From Paracoccaceae bacterium (GTDB lineage: Bacteria > Pseudomonadota > Alphaproteobacteria > Rhodobacterales > Rhodobacteraceae), in assembly GCA_026997055.1 (NCBI GenBank), contig JALWJU010000665.1, positions 1-8,526 on the forward strand: a DNA stretch of 8,526 nucleotides, written 5' to 3'. Below the pieces are notes generated by a model. It ran no database searches, was not told where the DNA came from, and saw nothing but the letters and a program-made list of their open reading frames with translations. The translations under genes were made by a program, and so were the position numbers. Positions 8,495-8,526 of the stretch are shown here, piece by piece. The first letter of the stretch is position 1, and each line of letters starts with the position of its first letter.

Positions 8495-8526
8495 TCATAT
8501 AGTCACATTGCGTTATCATTATATGA
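8495..8526 (-). promoter_or_regulatory. Likely promoter with overlapping inverted repeat upstream of YeeE/YedE
   Basis: TATAAT, a perfect -10 hexamer on the minus strand, lies at 8518-8523, so the -35 would fall beyond the window. The arms TCATATA (8495-8501) and TATATGA (8520-8526) are exact inverted copies 18 bases apart. One arm covers the -10 and the other lies just after the predicted start of transcription, an arrangement typical of repressor operators. The repressor is unknown. Confidence 0.45.

Overview
The window reads as ordinary chromosomal core DNA from an alphaproteobacterium of the Rhodobacterales (Rhodobacter/Paracoccus-like). The basis is the high GC content, the marine/roseobacter-type SecG start, and family-level resemblance of DUF6524, DUF2842, PurA and the large hypothetical protein to that order. 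No mobile element, CRISPR array, tRNA or rRNA was seen. Coding density is high, no gap exceeds 300 bases, and composition looks even throughout.

Left part (1-2360): the first 29 codons of secG (minus, running off the left edge), then a small four-helix membrane protein of the DUF6524 type (minus). After a 162-base divergent gap containing a strong inverted repeat comes purA (adenylosuccinate synthetase, plus), tightly followed by a two-helix DUF2842 protein. A 7-bp GC hairpin plus T-rich tail closes this unit.

Middle (2384-5341): a 704-residue protein of unknown function (minus), with conserved-looking ends and a roughly 520-residue acidic, Ala/Glu/Pro-rich, low-complexity middle. It is transcribed divergently from a thiamine diphosphokinase (thiN, plus). 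The 141 bases between them are AT-rich and hold an imperfect palindrome and candidate promoter elements.

Right part (5464-8526): three minus-strand genes reading leftward. They are a YeeE/YedE (TsuA-like) transporter with three motif cysteines, an RluA-type pseudouridine synthase, and a second-type beta-ketoacyl-ACP synthase III resembling the Pseudomonas PA3286 enzyme rather than housekeeping FabH. A perfect -10 hexamer inside a 7-bp inverted repeat lies at the right edge, upstream of the transporter.

Together the genes are mostly housekeeping: protein export, AMP synthesis, thiamine cofactor supply, RNA modification, fatty-acid initiation and sulfur uptake. I found no evident multi-gene novel system. 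The best candidate for undescribed biology is the 704-residue protein and its shared control region with thiN.
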